Source of the DNA: Microbacterium sp. ET2
Lineage (GTDB): Bacteria > Actinomycetota > Actinomycetes > Actinomycetales > Microbacteriaceae
Assembly: GCF_030347395.1 (NCBI RefSeq)
Contig: NZ_CP128170.1
Span: forward strand, 62,001 to 126,000
DNA: 64,000 nt
Direction: 5' to 3'
Position 1 is the first letter of the stretch. Every line of letters starts with the position of its first letter. This document shows positions 36,816 to 46,672 of the stretch, piece by piece. The notes under the pieces are model-generated. The model was not told the origin of the DNA and did no database searches. It was given only the letters and a program-made list of their open reading frames with translations. The translations under genes and the position numbers were made by a program.

Positions 36816-37922
36816 TCAGGAGACGACCGTCTCGACGGGAGCCGCCGAGACCGTGCGCGCGATGGTGAACTGCCCGATGACCCGAGTGCCTTCGTAGAGC
36901 ACAGCGGTCTGTCCGGGCGCGACGCCGTCGAACGGCTGATCCGGCGTGACCTCGATCTCCCTGCCGTCGAAGCGGGCGCCTGCCGGAACCGGGTCGGCAT
37001 GCGCACGGATCTGCACGTGGCACGCGAACTCTCCCGTCACCGGCGGCCGGGTGGCCCAGCTGAGACGGTCGCCGGCGATGCGGGCGGTGGCCAGCGCCTC
37101 CTTCGGCCCCACGACGACGGTGTTCGAAACGGGCCGCACCTCCAGGACGAATCGGGGCTTGCCGTCCGCAGCGGGGACACCCAGCGCCAGCCCTCGTCGC
37201 TGACCGACCGTGTAGGCGTGGGCGCCGTCGTGCCGACCGACCACGTCGCCTGAGCGGTCGACGATGTCGCCGGCGGTCGCCCCGACCCGCTCGGCGAGCC
37301 AGCCGCGCGTGTCGCCGTCGGGGATGAAGCAGATGTCGTAACTGTCGGGCTTCTGCGCCACCGTCAAACCGCGGCGCTCCGCTTCGGCGCGCACGACGGC
37401 CTTGGACGGAGTGTCGCCGAGGGGGAAGAGCGAGTGAGCGAGCTGGTCGGGGGTGAGAACCCCGAGCACGTACGACTGATCCTTGGCGGCATCCGAGGCT
37501 CGGTGAAGCTCCCGCCCCGACGGGGTGTCGACGAGCCGCGCGTAGTGCCCCGTGCACACCGCGTCGAACCCGAGTTCGACGGCCCGCTCGAGCAGCGCGG
37601 CGAACTTTATGCGCTCGTTGCACCGCATGCAGGGGTTCGGTGTGCGACCGGCCCGGTACTCCGTCACGAAATCCTCGATCACGTCCTCGCGGAACCGCTC
37701 GGAGAAGTCCCATACGTAGAACGGGAATCCGAGCAGATCCGCGGCGCGGCGGGCGTCCATCGCATCCTCGATGGTGCAGCAGCCCCGACTCCCGGTGCGG
37801 AGGGTGCCCCCCGCCCGTGAGAGCGCCAGGTGCACACCGACGACGTCGTGCCCCGCATCGACCATGCGGGCCGCAGCGACGGCGGAATCCACGCCCCCGC
37901 TCATCGCCGCCAGTACTCGCAT
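36816..37922 (-). CDS. mnmA: tRNA-specific 2-thiouridylase MnmA
   Basis: 368-residue ATP-dependent enzyme that thiolates U34 of tRNA-Lys/Glu/Gln. The PP-loop [12 protein letters not shown] is at residues 6-17; the catalytic Cys pair lies in [12 protein letters not shown] (about 97-108) and DICFIPDG (about 195). The beta-barrel C-terminus is complete. It lies 9 nt downstream of a cysteine desulfurase gene, the expected sulfur donor. The start region has both GGAGGG and a TAGACT -10 6 nt upstream, so a second, leaderless transcript is possible. Confidence 0.96.
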   Translation of the reverse strand: MRVLAAMSGGVDSAVAAARMVDAGHDVVGVHLALSRAGGTLRTGSRGCCTIEDAMDARRAADLLGFPFYVWDFSERFREDVIEDFVTEYRAGRTPNPCMRCNERIKFAALLERAVELGFDAVCTGHYARLVDTPSGRELHRASDAAKDQSYVLGVLTPDQLAHSLFPLGDTPSKAVVRAEAERRGLTVAQKPDSYDICFIPDGDTRGWLAERVGATAGDIVDRSGDVVGRHDGAHAYTVGQRRGLALGVPAADGKPRFVLEVRPVSNTVVVGPKEALATARIAGDRLSWATRPPVTGEFACHVQIRAHADPVPAGARFDGREIEVTPDQPFDGVAPGQTAVLYEGTRVIGQFTIARTVSAAPVETVVS

Positions 37923-37928
37923 CCCTCC

Positions 37929-37934
37929 AGTCTA
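37929..37934 (-). promoter_or_regulatory. possible -10 element for mnmA
   Basis: TAGACT on the minus strand, 6 nt before the ATG at 37922; the spacer is GGAGGG, so either leaderless or Shine-Dalgarno-led initiation fits. It overlaps the end of the upstream gene. Confidence 0.35.
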
Positions 37935-39131
37935 CGAAGGAGTCGCTGAGCGGAGTCCGGATGCCGCTCGCGCGCGTTCGACCGCCTCGGGCAGGTGCCG
38001 GAGCACCGCGTCGACATCGGAGGCGGTGCTCGTCGTCCCGAGCGAGAATCGCAGGACCTGGCGCGCCTCGACGGGGGACCGGCCGAGGGCCAGGACGACG
38101 TGCGACGGCTCGGCGACCCCGGCCTGGCAGGCCGATCCGGTCGACACCGCGATCCCCGACCGATCCAGGAGGAACAGCAGCGTCTCCCCCGCCGCTCCGG
38201 GGAAGAGCACATGGACGTTCCCCGCGAGCCGCGGGGTCGATCCGTCCGCGGGCGGGCCGAGGACCTCCGCGCCGGTGACTGTCGCGCGGATGCCGCGGAC
38301 CAGGCGGTCGGACAGTTCGCGCACCCGCTCCTGCTCGTGCTCACGCTCCGCCTCAGCAGCATCCAACGCCGCGGCGAAGGCGACGCTGCCGGCGACGTCC
38401 TGGGTACCGGCCCGAAGCCCCCGCTGCTGGCCGCCGCCGTGAAGGAGCGGCTCGATCCGCGCGTGGCGCGAGACCACGAGGGCGCCCACGCCGACCGGGC
38501 CCCCCACCTTGTGCGCGGCGACGCTGAGTGCCACCAGCCCCGCCGAACCGGTCACCGCGCCTCGCCAGGCGTGGAAGGACACCGGCACGCGTCCGAGCGC
38601 CGCGACCGCGTCCACGTGGAAGGGGACACCAGCCGCGGAGGCCGCGGCAGCGAGGGCGGCGACGTCGTTGACGGCGCCGACCTCGTTGTTCGCCGCGAGC
38701 GCCGTCGCCACCGCCGCGCCTTCGGCGGCGACGGCGAACTCCGTCACATCGATGCGCCCGATCCCATCGAGCGGCACGGCCCGCACCTGGGCGCCCGCGA
38801 ACCGCGACAGCCAATCGACGGCATCGAGGGTCGCGTGGTGCTCGCCGTCGGGCAGGACGACGGCCTCGGCACCGGCGGGCCTTGCCCACCACAATCCCTT
38901 CAGGGCCAGATTCACCGCTTCGGTCCCACCCGATGTGAACACGATCTCGATGGGATCGGCATCGAGAAGAGCCGCCACGCGCTCCCTGGCATCCTCGAGA
39001 AGGCGACGGGCAGCCTGTCCGGCGCCGTGGATGGAGGACGGATTGCCGACGGCCTCGTGCGCGCGCAGCCACGCCTCGCGCGCTTCGGGACGCAGAGGGC
39101 TCGTCGCCGCGTGATCGAGGTACACCGTCAT
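37932..39131 (-). CDS. cysteine desulfurase (NifS/IscS class)
   Basis: 399-residue PLP enzyme that takes sulfur from cysteine as a persulfide. It opens YLDHAATSPLRPEA; PLP Lys208 lies in VAAHKVGGPVG, and the persulfide Cys335 in STGSACQAGV. The short Cys loop is class I (IscS/NifS) like. No IscU or Suf scaffold gene is adjacent; the partner is mnmA next door, so tRNA thiolation is its most likely destination. It diverges from glgX across 72 bp. Confidence 0.93.
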   Translation of the reverse strand: MTVYLDHAATSPLRPEAREAWLRAHEAVGNPSSIHGAGQAARRLLEDARERVAALLDADPIEIVFTSGGTEAVNLALKGLWWARPAGAEAVVLPDGEHHATLDAVDWLSRFAGAQVRAVPLDGIGRIDVTEFAVAAEGAAVATALAANNEVGAVNDVAALAAAASAAGVPFHVDAVAALGRVPVSFHAWRGAVTGSAGLVALSVAAHKVGGPVGVGALVVSRHARIEPLLHGGGQQRGLRAGTQDVAGSVAFAAALDAAEAEREHEQERVRELSDRLVRGIRATVTGAEVLGPPADGSTPRLAGNVHVLFPGAAGETLLFLLDRSGIAVSTGSACQAGVAEPSHVVLALGRSPVEARQVLRFSLGTTSTASDVDAVLRHLPEAVERARAASGLRSATPS

Positions 39132-39190
39132 CGCCGAGCACCTCCCTCCCCGTCAGGACGAGCCGTCATCGTCGGGTTACATGCGCTTAC

Positions 39191-39196
39191 TATCGT
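39191..39196 (+). promoter_or_regulatory. -10 element, leaderless promoter of glgX
   Basis: TATCGT ending 7 nt before the ATG at 39204. Confidence 0.45.
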
Positions 39197-39203
39197 AGAT
39201 CGC

Positions 39204-41291
39204 ATGGTCAGCATCGACCCCCTCGCCCCCACTTCCACCCCCGCCGCCCTGCTGAGCCCGCATCTGGACGATCTGGGGGTGACGCAGGGACCCGACGGAG
39301 GAACCCTCCGGGTCTGGTCCGCACACGCCGACGCCGTCGAGCTCGTGCTCTTCGACCGCGACGACATCGACTGGATCGTCGCGACCGCCTCCCTCCTTCC
39401 CGAAGGGGGTGGCGTGTGGTCGGTGACCACTCCGCTGCTTCACCCGGGCGCCCGGTACGCCCTGCGCGTGGACGGTCCTGTCGCACCGGGCAGCGTCTTC
39501 AACAGCGCCACCCTGCTGACCGATCCGTACGCGCGCGGGGTCGTCGGAAGCGGCCTGGAGGACTGGCGCTGCGTCGTCATCGACGGCGGCTTCGACTGGG
39601 GCGGCGTGCCCAAGCCCGGCATCCCCCTCGACCGCACCGTCATCTACGAGGGTCATGTCAAGGGGCTGACCAAGCGTCATCCGGGTATCCCCGCCGCCCT
39701 CCACGGCACGTATGCGGGGCTCGCCCACCCCGCGATGATCGAGCACCTGCTCAGCCTGGGGGTGACGAGTGTCGAGCTGCTCCCGATCCACGCCTTCGCC
39801 TCCGAGCCGCGCCTGCTGCAGCACGGTCTTTCGAACTACTGGGGCTACAACACCGTCAACTTCTTCAGCCCGCATGCCGCCTACGCCACCCTCGAGGCTC
39901 AGCGCCAGGGTCCCGAAGCGGTGCTCCGCGAAGTGAAGGGCATGGTGCGGCTGCTGCACGAGGCCGGCATCGAAGTGCTCCTCGATGTCGTGTACAACCA
40001 CACCGCCGAAGAGGGCATCGGCGGTCCCCGGTCGAGTCTGCGCGGCATCGACAACCGGTCGTACTACCGGCAGCAGGACGACGGCACCTACATCGATGTG
40101 ACCGGATGCGGCAACAGCGTGAACACCGCGACGGATGCCGCGGCTCGCCTGGTGCTCGATTCCCTCCGGTACTGGGCCCGCGACGTGCAGATCGACGGAT
40201 TCCGCTTCGACCTGGCGGTCACCCTGGGGCGCGATGCCGGGCACGCCTTCACACCCGACCATCCGCTCCTCCAAGCCATCGTCGACGATCCGGCGCTGGC
40301 GGATGTCAAGAAGATCGTCGAGCCATGGGACGTCGGTCTGGGCGGCTGGCAGACGGGCAATTTCGCTCCCGGCTGGCACGAATGGAACGACCGCTACCGC
40401 GACCGCGTGCGCAATTTCTGGCTGAGCGACATCGACTACGCCCGACGGGCCTCGACGTCGCCGGTCGGCATCGGCGGGTTCGCCACCCGGCTGGCCGGAT
40501 CGTCGAACACCTTCAGCGAGGAACGCGGACCTCTCGCGAGCGTCAACTTCGTCACCGCGCACGACGGTTTCACCCTTCGCGACCTGGTGTCGTACGACGT
40601 CAAGCACAACCTCGGCAACGGGGAGCAGAACCGGGACGGCGCCGACACGAACCGCTCGTTCAACCACGGGGCGGAAGGGCGCACCGACGACCAGACGATC
40701 CTCGCCACCCGCCGTCGCGCGATGCGCAACCTCCTCGGCACCCTGCTGCTGTCGGCGGGGATCCCGATGCTGACGGCAGGCGACGAGTTCGGCCGCACGC
40801 AGCGAGGGAACAACAACGCCTACTGCCACGACTCGCCGCTGACCTGGCTGTCCTGGGAGCACGCCCCCTGGCAGGAAGACCTCCTCTCGCACGTGCAGAC
40901 CCTCACGAGGCTGCGTCGGGAGAACCCTGCGCTGCGTCCGATCCGGTTCGCCCGGCTGGGCGAGCGCATCCCTTCGGCCACCGTGATGGAGTGGTACGAC
41001 GAAACCGGGCAGACCATGTCGCCCGAGCGGTGGACCGACCCCGGCCACCGCACGCTTCAGTACGTCGCTGCCTCGACCCCCGAGAACGAGCCGTTCAACC
41101 GGGTGCTCCTCGTCGTCCATGGTGTGGAGCGCCCGACAACGGTCACCCTTCCCGAACTCGAACAGGCCGAGCGCTTCGTCTCGCTGTGGTCGAGCGCCGA
41201 TGAGGATCCTTCCGCGCATGAAGGTGTCTTCGCACCCGGTGACGTTCTGGAGATCCCCCCGACGAGCATGCGGCTGTTTCGCGTTGAATGA
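39204..41291 (+). CDS. glgX: glycogen debranching enzyme (isoamylase type)
   Basis: 695-residue GH13 enzyme hydrolysing alpha-1,6 branches of limit dextrin. An N-terminal CBM48-like domain (RVWSAHADAVELVLFDRDD) precedes the barrel. Catalytic motifs: DVVYNHTAEE, nucleophile Asp in IDGFRFDLAVT, acid Glu in KIVEPWDVG, and the third Asp in FVTAHDGFTL. First gene of glgX-glgE-glgB. No Shine-Dalgarno; a TATCGT -10 lies 7 nt before the ATG. Confidence 0.94.
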   Translation: MVSIDPLAPTSTPAALLSPHLDDLGVTQGPDGGTLRVWSAHADAVELVLFDRDDIDWIVATASLLPEGGGVWSVTTPLLHPGARYALRVDGPVAPGSVFNSATLLTDPYARGVVGSGLEDWRCVVIDGGFDWGGVPKPGIPLDRTVIYEGHVKGLTKRHPGIPAALHGTYAGLAHPAMIEHLLSLGVTSVELLPIHAFASEPRLLQHGLSNYWGYNTVNFFSPHAAYATLEAQRQGPEAVLREVKGMVRLLHEAGIEVLLDVVYNHTAEEGIGGPRSSLRGIDNRSYYRQQDDGTYIDVTGCGNSVNTATDAAARLVLDSLRYWARDVQIDGFRFDLAVTLGRDAGHAFTPDHPLLQAIVDDPALADVKKIVEPWDVGLGGWQTGNFAPGWHEWNDRYRDRVRNFWLSDIDYARRASTSPVGIGGFATRLAGSSNTFSEERGPLASVNFVTAHDGFTLRDLVSYDVKHNLGNGEQNRDGADTNRSFNHGAEGRTDDQTILATRRRAMRNLLGTLLLSAGIPMLTAGDEFGRTQRGNNNAYCHDSPLTWLSWEHAPWQEDLLSHVQTLTRLRRENPALRPIRFARLGERIPSATVMEWYDETGQTMSPERWTDPGHRTLQYVAASTPENEPFNRVLLVVHGVERPTTVTLPELEQAERFVSLWSSADEDPSAHEGVFAPGDVLEIPPTSMRLFRVE

Positions 41292-41336
41292 TCTGCGGCC
41301 CAAGCGCAAGCCCTGGGGTCCGCTGATGGTGCGCGG

Positions 41337-41342
41337 TAGGTT
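41337..41342 (+). promoter_or_regulatory. -10 element, possible leaderless promoter of glgE
   Basis: TAGGTT ending 6 nt before the GTG at 41349; the adjacent GTG at 41346 would be only 3 nt away. Confidence 0.4.
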
Positions 41343-41348
41343 CGAGTG

Positions 41349-43436
41349 GTGGCCACGACGACTCGTTCCCCCCGCTCCCGTCCCTGGCGCTCGGCATCGG
41401 CGATCCCGGTGCGCGCCGTCCTCCCCGCCACCGCGCCAGCGCCCACGGTGACGCCGCGCATCCCCCTGGCGCTCCCCTCTCCCAGCGTTCCGGGCGGCCG
41501 GTACCGGCCGTCCGCGTACGTCGGCGACGCCGTCCCGTTCACTGTGACCGCCTTCCGTGAAGGACACGATGCGATCGGCGTGCAGGTGAGGCTCTTCTCC
41601 CCCTCGGAGGAGGAGTCCCTTCACCGGCTCACACCGCTGAACGACGGCTTCGACCGCTGGACGACAACGATCGCCCCCCTCGAGACCGGGGTCTGGCGCT
41701 TCCGGTTCGAGGCCTTCAGCGACGACTTCGCCACCTGGCGGCACGCCGCCGACATCAAGCTCGCCGCCGGCCTCGACCCCTTCGTCATGCGCGAGTCCGG
41801 TGCGCGCCTTTTCGACACCGCCGCCGCCGAGAAGGACCGCAGCGCAGCCGAGCGCAAGCTGCTCGCAGCCTCCGCCGCGCGGATGCGCGACGCCGACGTC
41901 TCCGACGCGCAGGCCTTGGAGATCGTCCGCGATGAGCGGATCGCCGCGCTGTTCGCCTCCCGTCCGACCTCTGCGATCGTCAGCGCCGGGGAGGAGATGG
42001 AACTGCTCGTCGAGCGCGAGCGAGCCGGTGTCGGGGCGTGGTACGAGTTCTTCCCGCGCTCCGAGGGCGCCACGCGCAACGACGACGGCTCGGTCACCAG
42101 CGGAACGCTGCGAACCGCCATCGAACGACTCCCGGGCGTGGCCGGGATGGGGTTCGACGTCATCTACCTCCCGCCCATCCACCCGATCGGAACCACCAAC
42201 CGTAAGGGCAGGAACAACAGCCTCACCTCCGAGCCGGGCGACCCCGGCTCTCCGTACGCCATCGGATCCCCTGAGGGCGGACACGACGCCATCCACCCCG
42301 ATTTGGGCACCGAGTCCGACTTCGTCGCCTTCGTCGAGGCCGCGCGGGGGCACGGCCTCGAAGTCGCGCTCGACCTCGCGCTGAACGCCTCTCCGGATCA
42401 TCCGTGGGTCACCGAGCACCCGGAGTGGTTCACCACCCTCCCCGACGGCTCGATCGCCTTCGCAGAGAACCCGCCGAAGAAGTACCAGGACATCTATCCG
42501 CCGAACTTTGACAACGACCCTGCGGGGATCTATGCGGAGATCCTGCGCGTCGTGCAGCACTGGGTGGGACTCGGGGTGAAGATCTTCCGGGTCGACAACC
42601 CCCACACCAAGCCCGTGCAGTTCTGGGAGTGGCTGATCGGAACGGTCAATCAGGCCGACCCCGACGTCATCTTCCTCTCCGAGGCCTTCACCCGTCCGGC
42701 GATGATGCGGGGCCTGGCGATGGCCGGGTTCCAGCAGAGCTACACCTACTTCACCTGGCGCAACAGCAAGACGGAGCTGGAGGAGTTCTTCACGTCGATC
42801 TCGCATGAGACGTCGGACTTCATGCGGCCGAACCTGTTTGTCAACACCCATGACATCCTCACCGAGTACCTGCAGTACGGCGGACGACCGGGATACCGGA
42901 TCCGCGCCGCCCTCGCGGCGACGGCGTCACCGACCTGGGGGGTCTACGCCGGGTACGAGCTGTTCGAGAACGTGGCCCGTCCGGGCTCGGAGGAGAACAT
43001 CGACAACGAGAAGTACGAGTACAAGTTCCGAGACTGGGACGGCGCCGAGGCCCGTGGCGACTCCCTCGCGCCGTGGCTCCGGCGCCTCAACGAGATCCGG
43101 CGCGCGCACCCGGCGCTCCGGCAGCTGCGCAACCTCGACGTGCACTGGAGCGATGACGAGGCGATCCTGGTGTATTCCAAGCATCTGGATGCCGCGCTGT
43201 CGCCGACGGGCGAATCCGACACCATCCTGGTGGTGGTCAACGTCGACCCGCACTCCACCCGTCAGACCATGGTCCACCTCGACACCCGTGTGTGGGGCGT
43301 GGCGCCCGGAGACCCCTTCGAGGTCGAGGACCTCGTGACCGGGGCCCGCTGGACGTGGTCGGATCACAACTTCGTGCGCCTGGACGCCTTCACCGAACCG
43401 GTGCACATCCTCCACATCGCAAAGGACCGCGCATGA
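41349..43436 (+). CDS. glgE: alpha-1,4-glucan:maltose-1-phosphate maltosyltransferase GlgE
   Basis: 695-residue GH13_3 enzyme that extends alpha-glucan with maltose 1-phosphate. Signatures: SAYVGDAVPFTVTAFREGHD (N-terminal domain), YLPPIHPIGTTNRKGRNN, KKYQDIYPPNFD, nucleophile Asp in IFRVDNPHTK, acid Glu in FLSEAFTRP, and NTHDILTEYLQYGG. The first 30 residues are basic and low-complexity. GTGGTG offers two starts (41346, 41349); the latter fits the TAGGTT -10. The stop overlaps glgB by ATGA. GlgE indicates the maltose-1-phosphate route, but neither TreS nor Pep2 is in the window. Confidence 0.95.
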   Translation: MATTTRSPRSRPWRSASAIPVRAVLPATAPAPTVTPRIPLALPSPSVPGGRYRPSAYVGDAVPFTVTAFREGHDAIGVQVRLFSPSEEESLHRLTPLNDGFDRWTTTIAPLETGVWRFRFEAFSDDFATWRHAADIKLAAGLDPFVMRESGARLFDTAAAEKDRSAAERKLLAASAARMRDADVSDAQALEIVRDERIAALFASRPTSAIVSAGEEMELLVERERAGVGAWYEFFPRSEGATRNDDGSVTSGTLRTAIERLPGVAGMGFDVIYLPPIHPIGTTNRKGRNNSLTSEPGDPGSPYAIGSPEGGHDAIHPDLGTESDFVAFVEAARGHGLEVALDLALNASPDHPWVTEHPEWFTTLPDGSIAFAENPPKKYQDIYPPNFDNDPAGIYAEILRVVQHWVGLGVKIFRVDNPHTKPVQFWEWLIGTVNQADPDVIFLSEAFTRPAMMRGLAMAGFQQSYTYFTWRNSKTELEEFFTSISHETSDFMRPNLFVNTHDILTEYLQYGGRPGYRIRAALAATASPTWGVYAGYELFENVARPGSEENIDNEKYEYKFRDWDGAEARGDSLAPWLRRLNEIRRAHPALRQLRNLDVHWSDDEAILVYSKHLDAALSPTGESDTILVVVNVDPHSTRQTMVHLDTRVWGVAPGDPFEVEDLVTGARWTWSDHNFVRLDAFTEPVHILHIAKDRA

Positions 43437-45619
43437 CCGCCACTCCCCCGCCCCTCGACACCGGCCTTCTCGACGCCGTCTCCCACGGCGCGCACCACGA
43501 TCCGCATTCGGTGCTCGGAATCCACACACTGGGGACCGAGGGAAGGGGGGCGGTCATCAGAACCCGCCGCCCCCTGGCCGAGAGCGTCATCGCCGTGTTC
43601 GACGACGGTACCCGTGTGCCGTTGACCCATCGCCACGCCGGCATCTGGGAGGGCGTGTGCACCTCGCGACCGGCCGGATACGTCATCACCGCCACGTACC
43701 CGGACGGCTCGGAGTACACCGCCGACGACCCCTACCGGCACGGTCCGACGATCGGCGAACTCGATCTCCATCTCGTCGGTGAGGGCCGCCACGAGGAACT
43801 GTGGAACGCCCTCGGAGCGCATCTTCGCACCCACGACGGCGTCGCCGGTGCGTCCTTCGCCGTGTGGGCGCCGAACGCGCAGGCCGTCCGGGTGGTGGGC
43901 GATTTCAACAACTGGGACGGCACCGGCCACGCGATGCGGTCGATGGGCGGCAGCGGGGTCTGGGAGCTGTTCGTTCCCGACCTGGTCGCCGGCGTCCGCT
44001 ACAAGTTCGAGATCCTCTCCCGTCACGGCGCCTGGGTGATGAAGGCAGACCCGATGGCGCGTCGCGCGGAGATCGCTCCCGGCACGGCCTCGATCATCGA
44101 GGACTCCTCCTTCTCGTGGGGCGACGGCGCGTGGATGAAGGAGCGTGCCGCATCCCGCCCCGCGGAGAGCGCGATGTCGATCTACGAGCTTCACTTCGGC
44201 TCGTGGCGTCCCGGGCTGTCGTATCGCGAGGCCGCCGATCCGCTCATCGCCTATCTGACCGAGCAGGGCTTCACGCATGTCGAGTTCATGCCCCTCGCGG
44301 AGCACCCTTTCGGCGGATCCTGGGGATATCAGGTCACCGGCTATTTCGCCCCGACGGGTCGCTTCGGCACGCCGGATGACCTTCGGTATCTGATCGACCG
44401 CCTGCATCAGGCGAACATCGGCGTCATCATGGACTGGGTTCCCGGCCACTTCCCCAAGGACGATTGGGCTCTGGCGCGCTTCGACGGCGAGCCCCTGTAC
44501 GAGCACGCCGACCCGCGGCGCGGCGAGCACAAGGACTGGGGCACCTACATCTTCGACTACGGCCGGCGCGAGGTGCGCAACTTCCTGGTCGCCAACGCGC
44601 TCTACTGGCTGCAGGAGTTCCATGTCGACGGCCTCCGTGTCGACGCGGTCGCCTCGATGCTGTACCTGGACTATTCGCGGAACGAAGGCGAGTGGCTCCC
44701 CAACATCTACGGCGGCCGCGAGAACCTCGACGCCATCGCGTTCCTGCAGGAGGTCAACGCCACCGCCTACCGGCGCTATCCCGGAATCTCGATGATCGCC
44801 GAGGAGTCCACCAGCTTCCCGGGCGTGACCGCGCCCACCAGCCACGCCGGTCTCGGGTTCGGATTCAAGTGGAACATGGGGTGGATGAACGACTCGTTGC
44901 AGTACATCGGCCGGGATCCGATGTACCGCAGCCACCACGAGGGCGAGATGTCGTTCTCGTTCGTCTACGCGTTCAGCGAGAACTACATCCTGCCGATCAG
45001 CCACGACGAGGTCGTCCACGGCAAGGGCAGCCTCTTCCAGCGCATGCCGGGTGATCACTGGCAGAAGCTGGCGAACATGCGCGCCTACCTCGCATACATG
45101 TGGGGCCACCCCGGCAAGCAGCTGCTGTTCATGGGCCAGGAGTTCGGTCAGCTGTCCGAGTGGTCGGAGTCACGGGGTCTGGATTGGTGGCTGCTCGAGC
45201 AGCCACCGCACCGGCAGCTGCAGGACTTCGTCGCCCAGCTGAATCGGCAGTACCGTGCCCACTCGGCCCTGTGGTCGCGGGATGCCGACGGGTCGGCGTT
45301 CCACCGCCTGGGGGCGCCGTCGTGGGATCCCAACGTCATCGCGTTCTCGCGCCGCGACCACCATGGCAACACCGTCGCAGTGATCGCCAACTTCTCCGGT
45401 GTTCCGGTTCAGCCGTTCACGCTCGATCTGCCGGCCGCCGGTGTGTGGGAGGAGGTCCTCAACTCCGACGCCGCTGAGTACGGCGGTTCGGGCGTGGGAA
45501 ACATGGGCGTCGTGCATGCCGATGACAACGGCCGCGCGTCCATGGTCCTTCCCCCTCTCGGCGTGCTCTGGCTGCGCCACCGCACTCCCGCGCACATCCC
45601 CTCCCCGACCCGGGGCTGA
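43433..45619 (+). CDS. glgB: 1,4-alpha-glucan branching enzyme
   Basis: 728-residue GH13_9 enzyme making alpha-1,6 branches. Two N-terminal CBM48-type modules (HDPHSVLGIH and FAVWAPNAQAVRVVGDFNNW) precede the barrel with FGGSWGYQVTGYF, nucleophile Asp in GLRVDAVASM, Glu in MIAEESTSFPG and the third Asp in ISHDEVVHGKGS. The length matches the long (type 1) GlgB. The ATG overlaps the glgE stop, so GlgE and GlgB, which alternate on the same polymer, are translated together. An 18-bp stem terminator overlaps its stop codon. Confidence 0.97.
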   Translation: MTATPPPLDTGLLDAVSHGAHHDPHSVLGIHTLGTEGRGAVIRTRRPLAESVIAVFDDGTRVPLTHRHAGIWEGVCTSRPAGYVITATYPDGSEYTADDPYRHGPTIGELDLHLVGEGRHEELWNALGAHLRTHDGVAGASFAVWAPNAQAVRVVGDFNNWDGTGHAMRSMGGSGVWELFVPDLVAGVRYKFEILSRHGAWVMKADPMARRAEIAPGTASIIEDSSFSWGDGAWMKERAASRPAESAMSIYELHFGSWRPGLSYREAADPLIAYLTEQGFTHVEFMPLAEHPFGGSWGYQVTGYFAPTGRFGTPDDLRYLIDRLHQANIGVIMDWVPGHFPKDDWALARFDGEPLYEHADPRRGEHKDWGTYIFDYGRREVRNFLVANALYWLQEFHVDGLRVDAVASMLYLDYSRNEGEWLPNIYGGRENLDAIAFLQEVNATAYRRYPGISMIAEESTSFPGVTAPTSHAGLGFGFKWNMGWMNDSLQYIGRDPMYRSHHEGEMSFSFVYAFSENYILPISHDEVVHGKGSLFQRMPGDHWQKLANMRAYLAYMWGHPGKQLLFMGQEFGQLSEWSESRGLDWWLLEQPPHRQLQDFVAQLNRQYRAHSALWSRDADGSAFHRLGAPSWDPNVIAFSRRDHHGNTVAVIANFSGVPVQPFTLDLPAAGVWEEVLNSDAAEYGGSGVGNMGVVHADDNGRASMVLPPLGVLWLRHRTPAHIPSPTRG

Positions 45620-45663
45620 CATGACGGAGGGGGCGGGCAGCAGCTCGCCCCCTCCGTCATGTC
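45618..45663 (+). terminator. strong terminator of the glg operon
   Basis: Perfect 18-bp inverted repeat (GACATGACGGAGGGGGCG and complement) with a 10-nt loop; the left arm begins within the glgB TGA codon. It lies between convergent genes and could act on both. Confidence 0.8.
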
Positions 45664-45711
45664 GATCGCGTCGCTTACGTCAGAGGACCCTCGCCGTGCA
45701 AGAGCGCCGCC

Positions 45712-46672
45712 TCAGAAGAGCAGGGACGCGAGGCGCCCGCGCGCGCGGATGACGCGGGGGTCGGCGTCACCGATCACGCCGAACAGTTCGAGCAGACGCT
45801 CGCGCACCGGTGCGCGCTCATCGTCGGGGAGGACCGCGAAAAGGTCCAGGAGACGCGCGAAGGCATCGTCGACGTGGCCGCCGGCGACATCCAGGTCAGC
45901 CACGGCGAACTGGGCGTCGAGATCTTGCGGAGCCTGCGGCAGCGGCGTCGCGGGCGGCCACGAGGTCGACACCCTGCACACGCTGAAGAAGGCGCACCTG
46001 GCCCAGCGCAGCGCGCGCATCGGCGTCGCGCGGGTTCTCGGCCAGAGCGCGCTCGTAGGCGCTGACCGCCGTGGCGTAGTCGCCCGCCTCGATCGCGGCA
46101 GCCGCTTCGGCGTGAAGCGGTGGAACCTCCGGCTCGGCCGGCCCGTCGGGATCGGCGACGTCCGCATCCGCCGCAACGGTTCCGGTGACACCGTTCTGGG
46201 CGGCCAGCTGCAAGAACTGGGCGAAGACCTCGCGCACCTGCTGCTCGGGGACCGCGCCGGTGAACAACGGCACCGGCTGACCGGCGACGACCCCCACGAC
46301 CATCGGGATCGACTGCGCCCGGAACGCCTGCGCCAACTGCGGATTGGCGTCGACGTCGACTTTGGCGAGCACGATCCGACCATCCAGCTCCGTGACGACG
46401 CGCTCCAGCGCGGGACTCAGCTGCTTGCAGGGACCGCACCACTCGGCCCAGAGGTCCACGACGACGGGAACCGTGCGTGACAGCTCCAGCACCTGGCCGA
46501 ACGTCGCGTCCGTGACGTCCATCACGAGAGACGCCACGCGCCCCGCCGGGGATGGCGCGACGCCGTCACCGGTCGGCCCGGCTGAACCGGCGGGCGGCGC
46601 AGCGGGACGGTTTCGAAGAGAGGACAGGTCGACGGCGCCCCGCAGGGTCGCACCAGGAGAGACGTCGGTCAC
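45712..46672 (-). pseudogene. thioredoxin/TPR co-chaperone (YbbN/CnoX-like), +1 frameshift
   Basis: Thioredoxin-fold protein with a C-terminal TPR-like helical domain, the YbbN/CnoX redox-chaperone family. Frame 1 from GTG 46672 gives the thioredoxin domain with WAEWCGPCKQL (Cys79-Cys82) and a first helical repeat to DLVAARDAAA. The continuation QDLDAQFAVADLDVAGGH ... RGRLASLLF lies one frame over. One extra base, in the CC at 45933-45934 of the plus strand, explains it; repaired, the protein has 319 residues. Unrepaired it stops at 45896 with 258 residues. The GTG overlaps the upstream stop by 4 nt. Confidence 0.87.

Noticed and set aside
39177..42851. Very long open frame (1224 codons) antisense to glgX/glgE
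   Set aside because: Shadow frame of high-GC coding sequence. It has no RBS, no recognisable domain, and overlaps three enzymes with complete active sites.
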